Shown here: positions 17,901-26,986 of the stretch, in pieces
How positions within the stretch are numbered: position 1 is the stretch's first letter
Layout of the letters: every line of letters begins with the position of its first letter
Assembly: GCF_013167955.1 (NCBI RefSeq)
Contig: NZ_BLWF01000004.1
Location: forward strand, 478,587-542,586
Source: Thermanaeromonas sp. C210
GTDB taxonomy: Bacteria > Bacillota > DSM-521 > Neomoorellales > Neomoorellaceae
Direction of reading: 5' to 3'
Length of the DNA: 64,000 nucleotides
Made by a program: the position numbers and the translations under genes
Notes under the pieces: generated by a model
Database searches by the model: none
What the model was told of the DNA's origin: nothing
What the model saw: only the letters and a program-made list of their open reading frames with translations

Positions 17901-18599
17901 CTATTTTCCTATGAACTCTTGCACCCAGTAATGGCCGTAGCTCCCACCACTCGCGTAGCCCACCCCGATGTGGGTAAAGTTAGGATTAAGTATATTGGCC
18001 CGGTGACCGCTGCTCCCCATCCAGGCTGCCACCACCGCTTCCGGCGTCCGGTAGCCCGCGGCGATGTTCTCCCCGGCTGTCCGGTAAGTAATCCCCAGAC
18101 TCTTGAGCATCTGCGCAAAGGACCCATAAGTGGGGGAGGTATGGCTAAAGTAGTTGTGGTCCCGCATATCCTCCGCCTTCAGCCGGGCTGCCTTGCATAG
18201 CTGCCCGTCCACGGCCAGGGGCTTGAGGCCGGCCTTGGCCCGCTCGGCATTGACTAGCTCCACGACCTGCTCCTCGTACTGGTGAAGCTCATAACTGTTA
18301 TCAGCCTCCTCCGGCGGGGGGCTGGGAGCAGGCTCCGGTGCCGGCTCAGGCTGGGGTTGAGGCGCGGGAGCCGGCTGCGGTGACGGAGCAGGCGAAGGTG
18401 ACGGCTGACGCCAGAAAAGCCACGCCCACCATTGTACGGGGGTCGCCTGAGGGTTCGAGTTGGTCTTCAGATAGTAAATGTACTTTGGGCTATAAGAGGT
18501 ACCGGCCCCGGCCGGATTCGCCAGAACAAGGGCGGACGTAAGGGCCACCAGCAAAGCAACGAGGGACAAAATCAACCGCTTGCGCCGCAAAATCAACAT
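17901..18599 (-). CDS. Secreted CAP-domain (SCP-like, YkwD-type) protein
   Basis: A 232-residue exported protein. Residues 1-33 form a Sec signal peptide, followed by a short unique stretch and a proline/alanine/glutamate-rich linker (about residues 70-98, repeated PAPxPQP units). The CAP domain occupies about 105-232: LVNAERAKAGLKPLA, then HNYFSHTSPTYGSF, AGENIAAGY and HRANILNPNFTHIGVG, ending in YWVQEF. Spore-forming firmicutes carry many such proteins in spore coats or cell envelopes; the molecular role is unclear. It is monocistronic with its own terminator. The linker suggests tethering to the cell wall. Confidence 0.9.
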   Translation of the reverse strand: MLILRRKRLILSLVALLVALTSALVLANPAGAGTSYSPKYIYYLKTNSNPQATPVQWWAWLFWRQPSPSPAPSPQPAPAPQPQPEPAPEPAPSPPPEEADNSYELHQYEEQVVELVNAERAKAGLKPLAVDGQLCKAARLKAEDMRDHNYFSHTSPTYGSFAQMLKSLGITYRTAGENIAAGYRTPEAVVAAWMGSSGHRANILNPNFTHIGVGYASGGSYGHYWVQEFIGK

Positions 18600-18779
18600 T
18601 CCTCCCCTTCATGGTTTTGCCCTCATACTCGAGGGCCAAAAACCCCTCCTTTTACACGTTAAGCTCCTAGACATTCCCTTACGGCAGGCAGGAACGCTAA
18701 TTTAAAGGAAGGGTACCTTCATGTTACCATACAGGGAGGCGTTAGTTAACATAAAATTTTTACCAGCCTATCCCCGCCC

Positions 18780-19556
18780 TTAAGCATCCCCTCCTCGAAA
18801 ACCCAAGCGGCGGGATATTTCCCGGCCGGCCCACCGCACCAACCCGCCCAATTCTGGTATCCTCTCCTCCGTTACGTGAACTTCCGAGCCGGAAATGCTT
18901 AAAGCCGCCACCACCCGGTTCTGATAATCGAAGATGGGGGCTCCAACACAGCGAATGCCTTCTTCATTTTCACCGTTATCCACAGCATAGCCCCTTTGGC
19001 GGATCCCTTCCAGTTCCTTTGCTAGTTCCGTCCACTCGGTAATGGTGCGAGCCGTAAAACGGGGCAAGCCCTTCCTGGCCAATAAGTCCTGTACTTCCGG
19101 CCAGGTAAGATAGGCCAGGATAGCTTTGCCCACGGCCGTGGAATGGAGGGGCACCCGGCGGCCGATCTGGGAGTGCATGCGGATAGTCCGGTTTCCTTCG
19201 ACTTTGTCGATATAGACGGCCTCGTCTCCGTCCGGTATTACCAGGTGGGCCACTTCATTGCTTTTAGCTGCCAGCTCTTCCAGAAAAGGGTGGGCTATGG
19301 TGCGCACGTCTATCCGGTCTAGAATTTGCCCGCTTAATTCCAATATCTTTAATCCCAGGCGGTATTTGCCGTGGTCGGCCTCCCGTTCTACATAGCCGTA
19401 TTCCTTAAAAGTCTGCAGGAGGCGATAAACAGTGCTCTTGTGCAGTCCTACCCGGCGGGCCACTTCGTTTAAGCCCAGTCCTTCCTTCTCTCCGGCTAAA
19501 GCCTCAAGGATGGTTAAAGCCCTTTCCAAAGCCTGGGTGTTTGCCGTTCCGGACAT
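18780..19556 (-). CDS. IclR family regulator, probably of the KDG/KDPG genes
   Basis: A 258-residue IclR-type regulator with an N-terminal winged helix (about residues 8-70; GLNEVARRVGLHKSTVYRLL) and a C-terminal effector-binding domain (HSTAVGKAILA, GIRCVGAPIFDYQ, AALSISGSE). It lies just downstream of kdgK and eda on the same strand but after a strong terminator, so it has its own promoter. By position it is a KdgR-like candidate that senses KDG or a related keto acid. A quasi-palindrome in front of eda (21652..21668) could be its site; this is a guess. Confidence 0.87.
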   Translation of the reverse strand: MSGTANTQALERALTILEALAGEKEGLGLNEVARRVGLHKSTVYRLLQTFKEYGYVEREADHGKYRLGLKILELSGQILDRIDVRTIAHPFLEELAAKSNEVAHLVIPDGDEAVYIDKVEGNRTIRMHSQIGRRVPLHSTAVGKAILAYLTWPEVQDLLARKGLPRFTARTITEWTELAKELEGIRQRGYAVDNGENEEGIRCVGAPIFDYQNRVVAALSISGSEVHVTEERIPELGGLVRWAGREISRRLGFRGGDA

Positions 19557-19675
19557 CTCTCTCCACCCCGTTGCTCCTGCAGGCCATTCTCATTAAATCC
19601 TACTTTAATTATATCACCCGTTCTCCCTCGGCCTTAAAGGCGCCACCGGTGGACCCCCTACCCCCCTCAAAAATT

Positions 19676-19715
19676 AAAACCCCGGGCCGCTCCTGTAAAA
19701 GGACCCCGGGGTTTT
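19676..19715. terminator. Bidirectional-type terminator after kdgK
   Basis: An 11-bp stem AAAACCCCGGG / CCCGGGGTTTT with an 18-base loop. On the minus strand it ends the eda-kdgK unit about 110 bases after the kdgK stop, and its A/T flanks allow function in both directions. Confidence 0.75.
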
Positions 19716-19826
19716 CGCCCACCTTTGGGGGCTACATAGCCGGTTGGCTCCGTCTAGCCAGCCCCGGCCCCTTGCCGCCGACCGTATGGGCCGCAATAAG
19801 GCCTGTAAGAAGGACCGCAGCCCTTT

Positions 19827-20849
19827 TTAACGCTGGACGCGGCCCGAGGCGTCCCCCTTCATCAGGGTTTCTACTTCCTCCCGGGTTACGTGGTTAAAAT
19901 CGCCGGGAATGGTATGTTTGAGGCAGGAGGCGGCGACGGCAAATTCCAAGGCTTCGCGCGGTGGGCATCCCTCCAGCAGGGCATAGATCAGGCCGCCGGC
20001 AAAAGCATCGCCCCCGCCTACCCTGTCTACAATATGAATCTGGTAGCGGCGGGATCGGTAAAACTCCTTTCCGTCATACAGCAAGGCCGACCACCCGTTA
20101 TCAAAGGCAGAAAAGCTCTCCCTTAAGGTTATGGCTACCATCTTTAAGTTAAACCTGCGGGCCAGCTCTGCTGCCACCTGCCGGTATCCTTCTTCACTGA
20201 TCTGGCCGGCAGTTACATCCGAAGCCGCTGCTTTAATCCCAAAAACCTTCTCGGCATCTTCTTCGTTGCCAATGGCAATATCCACATAAGCCATGAGTTC
20301 GGTCATGGTAGCCCGGGCTTTTTCCGGCGGCCACAAGTTCTTGCGGTAGTTTAGATCGCAGCTCACCGTGAGGCCCAATTTCTTGGCCGCCTGGACAGCC
20401 TCTAAAGTTACCGCCGCTACGTTATCCCCCAAGGCCGGGGTAATACCAGTAAAGTGGAACCACCTTGCCCCTTGCAGGATCTCTTCCCACGCAAATTCTC
20501 CCGGCCGTACCTGGGAAATGCTGGACCCCTTGCGGTCGTATACGACCTTGGAGGGCCGCTGGGAGGCTCCTATCTCCAAAAAATAGATGCCCAGCCGTTC
20601 GCCCCCGCGCAGGATATACCGCGTATCCACCCCGTAGCGCCGCAAATGATTAACAGCCGCCTGGCCTAAAGGGTTGGCCGGCACTTTGGTTACAAAAACG
20701 GCCTCACCGCCGAAATTGGCTATGGAAACGGCTACATTGGCTTCTCCTCCGCCGTAGGTAACGTCCAAGGAATCCGCCTGCACCAGACGGCTATACCCGG
20801 GAGGCGAAAGCCGCAGCATAATTTCGCCGAAGGTTACCACTCTGGCCAT
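19827..20849 (-). CDS. kdgK: 2-keto-3-deoxygluconate kinase (PfkB family)
   Basis: A 340-residue ribokinase-fold kinase that phosphorylates KDG to KDPG. It shows the N-terminal GEIMLRLSPPGY signature of KDG kinases, GGGEANVAVSIANFGG near residue 33, the SCDLNYRKNLWP substrate-binding block near 172 and the PfkB signature DRVGGGDAFAGG with the catalytic Asp near 279. AAGGAGG precedes the ATG. It lies 117 bases after eda. It serves the uronate and inositol routes of this window, both of which end in KDG. Confidence 0.94.
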   Translation of the reverse strand: MARVVTFGEIMLRLSPPGYSRLVQADSLDVTYGGGEANVAVSIANFGGEAVFVTKVPANPLGQAAVNHLRRYGVDTRYILRGGERLGIYFLEIGASQRPSKVVYDRKGSSISQVRPGEFAWEEILQGARWFHFTGITPALGDNVAAVTLEAVQAAKKLGLTVSCDLNYRKNLWPPEKARATMTELMAYVDIAIGNEEDAEKVFGIKAAASDVTAGQISEEGYRQVAAELARRFNLKMVAITLRESFSAFDNGWSALLYDGKEFYRSRRYQIHIVDRVGGGDAFAGGLIYALLEGCPPREALEFAVAASCLKHTIPGDFNHVTREEVETLMKGDASGRVQR

Positions 20850-20966
20850 TAGGGCCTACCTCCTTCATAAATAAAATTCCAGGCCCCTCCTTTTCAGCCA
20901 CTTTCCCGGTCGGCGAGCCGTCTCCCCTTGGGCAGGTTTCTCGCCGGAAAAGGAGGGTACTGGGGA

Positions 20967-21623
20967 TTACGAGGAAGCGGCCTGCCGGCGCGCCTCCCTT
21001 ATGGCCTCTACGAACTTCGCGGCCGTTTCCGTTACCAAGGCGTAGTTCCCGGTCTTGGCTCCTTTGGTCAGTTCCCCTCCCACACCTACTGCCTCACAAC
21101 CGGCCTTGATCCATGCGGCTACATTGTCCAGGCTGACTCCCCCCGTAGGAACAAGGGGTGCCTGGGGAAGGGGACCTTTAATAGCTTTAATTACTTCCGG
21201 CCCGAAAAGGCTACCGGGGAAGAACTTGACAAAATCCCCACCCGCCTCCATAACCTCCACCACTTCGCGGATGGACATGGCCCCCGGCATGCTGACCTTC
21301 TGGTAGCGGTTGCACACCCTTACCATGTCTACATTCAGGCTGGGGCTCACAACGAATTCGGCGCCAGCCAGTATAGCCAGCCGGGCCGTCTCCGCATCCA
21401 GCACGGTGCCCGCACCTATGAGGATTTCGCCCTTCCGGTAAGTGGCAGCCAGCTCGCGTATGACCTCCACCGCGCCGGGTACGGTCATGGTGATCTCAAT
21501 GGCCTCCACCCCGCCGGCCTTGACCGCCTCGGCGATTTTCAACGCCTGTTCGGGATTTTCCGCCCGCACCACCGCCACAATGCCGCACTGGATAATGCGC
21601 TCCATGGTCTCCAGCTTTTTCAT
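20967..21623 (-). CDS. eda: KDPG/KHG aldolase
   Basis: A 218-residue class I aldolase that splits KDPG into pyruvate and glyceraldehyde 3-phosphate. The Schiff-base lysine is Lys133 in FVKFFPGSLFG, the general acid-base Glu is Glu43 in AIEITM, and the phosphate loop is PTGGVSL near 170. It is the first gene of the eda-kdgK unit. A second, diverged aldolase of the same family is encoded at 60.1 kb beside a galactonate-type kinase, so this copy is assigned to the KDG branch. Confidence 0.93.
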   Translation of the reverse strand: MKKLETMERIIQCGIVAVVRAENPEQALKIAEAVKAGGVEAIEITMTVPGAVEVIRELAATYRKGEILIGAGTVLDAETARLAILAGAEFVVSPSLNVDMVRVCNRYQKVSMPGAMSIREVVEVMEAGGDFVKFFPGSLFGPEVIKAIKGPLPQAPLVPTGGVSLDNVAAWIKAGCEAVGVGGELTKGAKTGNYALVTETAAKFVEAIREARRQAASS

Positions 21624-21651
21624 GGGGTCCTCATCACCTCTGGTTCATATT

Positions 21652-21668
21652 GTGAAACTCTGGTTTAC
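21652..21668 (-). promoter_or_regulatory. Candidate IclR/KdgR-type operator in front of eda
   Basis: The quasi-palindrome GTGAAAC-TCT-GGTTTAC lies about 30 bases upstream of the eda start, inside a larger TCATAT...ATATGA dyad (about 21644-21675). IclR-type sugar-acid regulators bind sites of this size. A TATAGT hexamer overlaps it on the minus strand. Assignment is by position only. Confidence 0.3.
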
Positions 21669-21806
21669 TATATGATAATAATTCGCCACGGCTGGCCAAA
21701 TCCCTCTTATCTCCACCCCCTAAATTGCAATTTTTGTGGCCAAGCCTTCTCTTCCTTTGCGGCGGGTTAAAGCCGGGAACCCTCCTGTTCTTCCCCATCG
21801 GTGTCC

Positions 21807-21833
21807 AAAAAGCCTGTCCCTCGGGGACAGGCT
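21807..21833 (-). terminator. Terminator after uxaA
   Basis: A 10-bp stem (AGCCTGTCCC / GGGACAGGCT, 3-base loop) followed on the minus strand by TTTT. It ends the long inositol/altronate transcription unit about 55 bases after the uxaA stop. Confidence 0.8.
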
Positions 21834-21889
21834 CTCAAAGCTTTACAAAAGGGTCTGCCAGAATGCCTTCAATTCATTGAGGGAGGATG

Positions 21890-23383
21890 TCACAGAGTAA
21901 CGCCCGTTTTAAAAATGGCTATTTCCCTGGAACCCATCTCTTCGTTGCAAGCGCGCTTCCGACCCGCAGCCACCGCCATAATAAGCTTCCACAGCTCCTC
22001 TGTTAATTGGTCCAGGGTTTTCCCCGTCAATAGAACACCCGCATCAAAATCTATCCAGGCCTTTTTGCGCTGATAAAGCTGGCTATTGGAAGAGATTTTC
22101 AGGGTGGGCACACAGGTGCCCAGGGGTGTCCCCCGGCCGGTGGTAAAAAGGATTAACTGGCAGCCGGCCGCTGCCAGGGCGGTAGAGGATACCAGATCGT
22201 TTCCCGGCGCACTCAACAGGTTGAGGCCCTTTTCCCTGCATCTCTCCCCATAGGCCAGGACGTCTACCACCGGGGCCGTGCCTCCCTTCTGCACGCAGCC
22301 CAGGGACTTTTCTTCCAGAGTAGTGATCCCCCCTTCTTTGTTGCCTGGCGAGGGATTCTCGTACACTGGCTGGCCGTGATCTAAATAATATTGCTTCCAG
22401 CCATTGATTAGGCCTACTATTTGCCAGAAAACCTCCTGATTCTTAGCCCTTCCCATGAGTATCGTTTCGGCCCCGAACATCTCCGGCACTTCAGTAAGGA
22501 CGGCCGTCCCCCCGCAGGCCACCAAGCGATCGGCCACTTTCCCCACCAGAGGGTTGGCGGTAATCCCCGAGAAGGCATCCGAACCCCCGCACTTAAGGCC
22601 TATTTTGAGCTCACTTACCGAGCAAGGTTCCCGCCGGAAGAGAGAGGCATATTCTGCCAGCTCTTTTAGCGAGGTCAAACCCCGGGCCAGCTCATCTTCT
22701 GCTTCCTGAGCTACCAAAAATTTAATCCTTTGGTTGTCCCTTTGCCCCACGACTTCTCGGAACTCCTGGACGTTGTTGTTCTCGCAACCCAGCCCTAAAA
22801 CCAGTACACCGCCGGCGTTGGGATGAAGGCATAAAGAAGCCAGTAGCCGCTGGGTATTGCGGTGGTCCTCCCCCAATTGGGAACAGCCATAGGGGTGCTT
22901 AAGGGCATAAAAGCCATCCACTCCGGGCACATCTCCTAAGCGCTCCTGTGCCAGGCGGGCCAGATTCTCTGCCAGTTGGTTAACGCAGCCCACTGTCGGT
23001 ATAATCCAGATTTCGTTGCGCACTCCCACCTGGCCGTCGTTCCGCCGGAAGCCCGGGAAAAAGGAGCCCTCTTCCTCTGGGAGGCTAGTTGGAGCCTGGG
23101 GCCGGTAACTGTACTCCTGGAGGCTTCCAAGCTTGCTGTGTAGATTGTGGCTGTGCACCCATTGACCTCGCTGAATAGTAGTGGTAGCCGTACCAATGGG
23201 AAAACCGTATTTAATAACGTCCGCTCCAGCGGGTATATCCACCAGGGCAAATTTATGCCCGGCCTTTACGGCTTCCTGCAAGCAGATCTCGTTCCCCCCT
23301 GCCCTCACTGTAGCGCCGGCAGGAATAAAGGTTAAAGCTACGGCCACATTATCCTTTTCATTCAACTGTAAAACCTTATTCAT
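21890..23383 (-). CDS. uxaA: Altronate dehydratase (full-length UxaA)
   Basis: A 497-residue iron-dependent dehydratase turning D-altronate into KDG. The N-terminal SAF-type domain (about 1-100) opens with KDNVAVALTFIPAG. The large C-terminal domain has FRRNDGQVGVRNEIWIIPTVGC near 120, the HPYGCSQLGEDH block and LKCGGSDAFSGITANP near 285. ATG 23383 is chosen because it matches the family's N-terminus; a GTG five codons upstream (23398) would overlap the uxaB stop. It directly follows uxaB, and the tight order uxaB-uxaA supports coupled expression. In this cluster it would act on altronate made from inositol as well as from galacturonate. Confidence 0.93.
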   Translation of the reverse strand: MNKVLQLNEKDNVAVALTFIPAGATVRAGGNEICLQEAVKAGHKFALVDIPAGADVIKYGFPIGTATTTIQRGQWVHSHNLHSKLGSLQEYSYRPQAPTSLPEEEGSFFPGFRRNDGQVGVRNEIWIIPTVGCVNQLAENLARLAQERLGDVPGVDGFYALKHPYGCSQLGEDHRNTQRLLASLCLHPNAGGVLVLGLGCENNNVQEFREVVGQRDNQRIKFLVAQEAEDELARGLTSLKELAEYASLFRREPCSVSELKIGLKCGGSDAFSGITANPLVGKVADRLVACGGTAVLTEVPEMFGAETILMGRAKNQEVFWQIVGLINGWKQYYLDHGQPVYENPSPGNKEGGITTLEEKSLGCVQKGGTAPVVDVLAYGERCREKGLNLLSAPGNDLVSSTALAAAGCQLILFTTGRGTPLGTCVPTLKISSNSQLYQRKKAWIDFDAGVLLTGKTLDQLTEELWKLIMAVAAGRKRACNEEMGSREIAIFKTGVTL

Positions 23384-23390
23384 ATGCTCC

Positions 23391-24920
23391 TCACTCACAG
23401 TTTAAGACTTTTTCCAGGGCTCGCTCCATTCCCAGGTTTATAATCGTTTCTAGATGCTTAGCCAAAAGCTGGGTGAGGCCGGCAATAGTAGTTAAGTCCT
23501 GGCCCCAAATTCTCTCCCGGCGGAGAATAAAATTTGCCACCTCTTTTGTACTTTCAGCCGTCCCCTGGTATCTCTGCCAGGCGGCCTGCCAGAAAGCCAG
23601 AGCCTCCGGGTCATCTTCCAGGGTAAAGCTACCCTTCCCGCGGTGTCCCAAGAAGTTCCGGTCCTGTACTTGTCCATCCTTGAACAAAAAGGCCAGGGCC
23701 GCCAGGGAGAAAATTAACCTTGAAGGTAGGGACCGTTTCCGGTCAATATAATCCAGGATAGAGGGCAAAACCCGGGTTTTATATTTAGCTGTAGTATTGA
23801 GGAGGATGCTCTGCCAGTAGTGGACAATATAAGGATTATGAAAACGCTCCAGGACTTCTTCAGCAAAATCTCGGAGCACCTCGGGGTCACCATCTAACGA
23901 AGGAAGGATCTCCTCAAAAATGGTCTCCTGCATGAAACGGCCCAAGAGAGGGTGTTCCACTGCTTCCCTCACCGTATCGATCCCCGCCAAGAAGGAAAGG
24001 GCTGCTGTAGCCGTGTGAATTCCGTTTAAAATGCGCACCTTCCTGGTGCGATAAGGTGTGAGGTCATCGGTCCAGACCACATTGAGCCCGGTCCGGTGGA
24101 AAGGCAATTTCTCTTTTATCCACGCCGGGCCTTCAATTACCCAGAGATGAAAGAGCTCTCCCACTACCATCAATTCGTCCTGGTAACCCAGCTCTTGGCT
24201 TAGCTGAGCGGCTTTGTCGCGAGGGTAACCGGGTACTACGCGATCAACGAGAGTGTTGAGAAAAAGGTTGGATTGGTCAATCCATTCCTGGAATCCAGGT
24301 GATAGTCCCCACTCCCCGGCCAACTGCAAGACTATTCTCTTGAGGTTGTCCCCGTTGCGGTCGATAAGTTCACAGGGAAGAAGGATCACCCCCTTATCGC
24401 GACCGCCTTTAAAGTGCTGGTATCTCCGGTAGAGAAAAGCCGTTAATTTGCCGGGGAAGGAACGGGGAGGCCTAAGATCCAGGCTGTCTGCCGGGTCATA
24501 GGCGATGCCGGCCTCGGTGGTGTTGGAAACCACAAACTGGATTTCGGGATTGGTGGCGCATTCCAGTACCGCCTCCCATTCTGTGTAGGGATTCAGGCCC
24601 CGGCTGAGGCAGGTTATTATCTCTCTATGTTCTATTGCTTTACCTTCCCGGTAACCATATAAGAAGAGAGTATAGAGGCCGTCTTGCTGGTTTAACTTTT
24701 CTACCAGGCCCTGGGGCAAAGGTTGGACCACTACCACACGGCCCTTAAATAAACCTTCTTGGTTTAGCCGGTGAATCATCCAGTCTACAAAGGCTCGTAG
24801 AAAATTACCTTCGCCAAACTGGATTACCCGCTCCGGAAAACCAGAACTATCAGCGCCTACTTTAAGGTTAGGGGGAAAAGGAAAGTTATTGTGCAGCAGG
24901 GTTTTATTCAACGCCCGCAC
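23391..24920 (-). CDS. uxaB: Tagaturonate reductase (altronate oxidoreductase)
   Basis: A 509-residue member of the mannitol dehydrogenase family reducing D-tagaturonate to D-altronate with NADH. The entry motif is RVIQFGEGNFLRAFVDWM at about residues 31-48. Further conserved stretches are FVVSNTTEAGIAYDP, VLLPCELIDRNGD and VRILNGIHTATAALSFLAG. It starts with GTG (AGGGAGGAG upstream). It follows iolO on the same strand after about 100 bases, which places it downstream of the 5-keto-L-gluconate to tagaturonate step. It is distinct from the fructuronate reductase encoded at 10.5 kb. Confidence 0.93.
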   Translation of the reverse strand: MRALNKTLLHNNFPFPPNLKVGADSSGFPERVIQFGEGNFLRAFVDWMIHRLNQEGLFKGRVVVVQPLPQGLVEKLNQQDGLYTLFLYGYREGKAIEHREIITCLSRGLNPYTEWEAVLECATNPEIQFVVSNTTEAGIAYDPADSLDLRPPRSFPGKLTAFLYRRYQHFKGGRDKGVILLPCELIDRNGDNLKRIVLQLAGEWGLSPGFQEWIDQSNLFLNTLVDRVVPGYPRDKAAQLSQELGYQDELMVVGELFHLWVIEGPAWIKEKLPFHRTGLNVVWTDDLTPYRTRKVRILNGIHTATAALSFLAGIDTVREAVEHPLLGRFMQETIFEEILPSLDGDPEVLRDFAEEVLERFHNPYIVHYWQSILLNTTAKYKTRVLPSILDYIDRKRSLPSRLIFSLAALAFLFKDGQVQDRNFLGHRGKGSFTLEDDPEALAFWQAAWQRYQGTAESTKEVANFILRRERIWGQDLTTIAGLTQLLAKHLETIINLGMERALEKVLNCE

Positions 24921-25022
24921 TTTTTTCTCCTCCCTTCTAGAATCCTATTTTCTAAGATCCATGGTGGGTGGCTGCTTCCTTCTGGTCGGGACGCCGTGGA
25001 ACCAACCAATGACTTTTCCGTA

Positions 25023-25838
25023 CTAGATTCCCGCCAGCAATCTTTTAATATATTTTAAAGCCCCCGCTGCCGCTTCTTCAGGAGAAGGATAGGGCAAACA
25101 CTCCAGGGCGATATACCCGTTATAGGCGATGTCCCTTAAAGCAATGATTATTTCTTTAAAATCGATATGCCCCCGACCCGGGTAAAGCCTGTTGCTATCC
25201 GCAAAATGAACATGGCCCAGGGCTTCCCCCGCCTTTTTTATACTCTCGCTAAAATCTACCTCTTCGATATTCATGTGAAAGGTATCCAGGTGAAGCTTAA
25301 GGTAGGGGGAATTAAATCTAACCAGGAAATCTAAACCTTCTTCTGCCGTGTTGAGGAAATTAGTCTCATACCGATTTATGGCTTCCAAGAAAAGGGTGAC
25401 CCCGCATTCTTTAGCCTTTTCCAGGCAAAGGGCCAAACCTTCCGCAGCATATCCTTCGTATTGCTTAAACTGGCCGGCTTCACCAATCACCCCCCTCATG
25501 GACCCGATTATTACTCCAGCTCCCAAGTACGAAGCAACTTCGATATGGTCTAGCAGGCGCTTTACCGCTTCCTGTCTCACCTTAGCCTCGGGATGGGTAA
25601 GGCTTAATTTATCTACCACGTATCCCAGCCCTGTGCCCAAGGTAGAAACGGTCAACCCTTCCTCCCGGCAAACCTTTAAAATCTGTTCTATCTCCAGTTC
25701 CCGAGGGTCTCTTACGTGGATCTCTACAGCATCATATCCCAGGGCAGCAGCCTTTCTAAGGCTATCAACATAAGGCCCCCTCAGGACAAAGGGGGCAGGT
25801 GCAGGGGCATTTTGGGCAATGGATACGCTTAGTTTCAT
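25023..25838 (-). CDS. iolO: 5-keto-L-gluconate epimerase (IolO-like TIM barrel)
   Basis: A 271-residue sugar epimerase of the xylose-isomerase-like TIM-barrel superfamily. It resembles the Thermotoga IolO protein throughout: AVEIHVRDP, the LGTG turn, LSLTHP, LEAINRYET near residue 159, DTFHMNIEEV near 189, HVHFADSNR near 214 and ALECLP near the end, which supply the metal-binding Glu/Asp/His set. IolO converts 5-keto-L-gluconate into D-tagaturonate in the Thermotoga inositol route. Its start overlaps the iolG stop by four bases (ATGA), so the two are co-translated, and uxaB, the next enzyme, follows. Identification is by remembered similarity and context. Confidence 0.85.
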   Translation of the reverse strand: MKLSVSIAQNAPAPAPFVLRGPYVDSLRKAAALGYDAVEIHVRDPRELEIEQILKVCREEGLTVSTLGTGLGYVVDKLSLTHPEAKVRQEAVKRLLDHIEVASYLGAGVIIGSMRGVIGEAGQFKQYEGYAAEGLALCLEKAKECGVTLFLEAINRYETNFLNTAEEGLDFLVRFNSPYLKLHLDTFHMNIEEVDFSESIKKAGEALGHVHFADSNRLYPGRGHIDFKEIIIALRDIAYNGYIALECLPYPSPEEAAAGALKYIKRLLAGI

Positions 25839-26869
25839 GTTTCTAGACCTCCACCAGAAGGTGAATTGATGGGGATGGGCCTACCTTCGAGCAAAGATTT
25901 CTTGGCGGCTAGGCCGATCAACACCGGCTGCAGGCCGTCCATACCCGTAACGGGCGGTGCTTTATCGTTTAATAGGCAGTCCACAAAAGCCTTTATCTCT
26001 TCTATATAAGCCTCCCGGTACCTTTCGATAAAGAAGTTTTGGAGTTTGTCGCTTAGGAAGCCCTCTTCCGTGCTTAAAATCGTATGGGTTAGAGGATCAT
26101 TTCCTACCAGTATACACCCCTTAGACCCCAAAACCTCTACCCGCTGGTCGTAACCATAGAGGGATTGGCGGCTATTATCTATCACTCCCAGAGCGCCGTT
26201 GGCAAATTTTAAGGTAACGATGGCGGTATCGATATCTCCCACTTCACCGATGGTTTTATCCACCATCACCCCCCCTGCGGCGTACACCTCTGTCACTTCG
26301 CTCCGCGACAGGTACCTGGCCATATCGAAGTCGTGAATGGTCATGTCCAGGAAAAGCCCGCCGGAAACCTTTATATACTCCAACGAAGGAGGTGCAGGAT
26401 CCCGGGAGGTTATCTTTATAACCCGTATATCACCGATCTTCCCTTGCCCTATCAGGTCATAAGCTTTCTTAAAGCTGGGATCAAATCGCCGCTGGAACCC
26501 GATCTGGAGCTTGACCCCTGCCTTTTCTACCGCCTGCAGGGCCTCCTGGATCCGGTTCAGGTCGAAATCTATGGGCTTTTCACAAAAGATGTGCTTGCCA
26601 GCTCGCGCCGCCTGTATTATCAAGGCCGAGTGGGTATCCGTAGAAGAGCAGATTAAGACGGCGTCGATGGCTTCATCTTCCATAATCTTTTGACTATCGC
26701 CAAAGATGTGCTTGATACCCAGATTAGATGCCCAGTCTTTTATTCTATCGCTGTAGAGGTCGGCGACGGCCACCACTTCCGCATCCGGGATATTAAAACG
26801 TATGTTTTCGGCATGTACCCTCCCGATGCGTCCGGCGCCTATAAGACCCACCTTTATCTTCTTAGCCAT
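25835..26869 (-). CDS. iolG: myo-Inositol 2-dehydrogenase
   Basis: A 344-residue Gfo/Idh/MocA-family dehydrogenase oxidising myo-inositol to 2-keto-myo-inositol. The NAD motif GLIGAGRIGRVHAEN is at the N-terminus, followed by CSSTDTHS near 75, the catalytic-lysine motif CEKP near 95 and the substrate block ITSRDPAPPSLEYI then GGLFLDMTIHDFDMARYL (about 160-185). The specific wording of these blocks follows the Thermotoga inositol dehydrogenase. A G-rich ribosome site precedes ATG 26869. It is separated from the upstream iolN gene by a strong 12-bp hairpin. Confidence 0.92.
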   Translation of the reverse strand: MAKKIKVGLIGAGRIGRVHAENIRFNIPDAEVVAVADLYSDRIKDWASNLGIKHIFGDSQKIMEDEAIDAVLICSSTDTHSALIIQAARAGKHIFCEKPIDFDLNRIQEALQAVEKAGVKLQIGFQRRFDPSFKKAYDLIGQGKIGDIRVIKITSRDPAPPSLEYIKVSGGLFLDMTIHDFDMARYLSRSEVTEVYAAGGVMVDKTIGEVGDIDTAIVTLKFANGALGVIDNSRQSLYGYDQRVEVLGSKGCILVGNDPLTHTILSTEEGFLSDKLQNFFIERYREAYIEEIKAFVDCLLNDKAPPVTGMDGLQPVLIGLAAKKSLLEGRPIPINSPSGGGLET

Positions 26870-26925
26870 ACCTTTGTCTTCCCCCCGGGTTTAAAAGTTG
26901 ACTTCTCTGAAACACGCAGTTGCCC

Positions 26926-26965
26926 GGAGGCTGGCGCCGGCTCCTAATAGATAGCGCCAGCCTCC
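26926..26965 (-). promoter_or_regulatory. Perfect 12-bp hairpin between iolN and iolG
   Basis: The arms GGAGGCTGGCGC and GCGCCAGCCTCC are perfect complements around a 16-base loop. There is no T-run, so complete termination is unlikely. An intercistronic stability or processing structure that sets the ratio of IolM/IolN to IolG/IolO is more plausible. This is inferred from structure and place. Confidence 0.6.
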
Positions 26966-26986
26966 CTGGTACTGAAGGCAGCAAAA

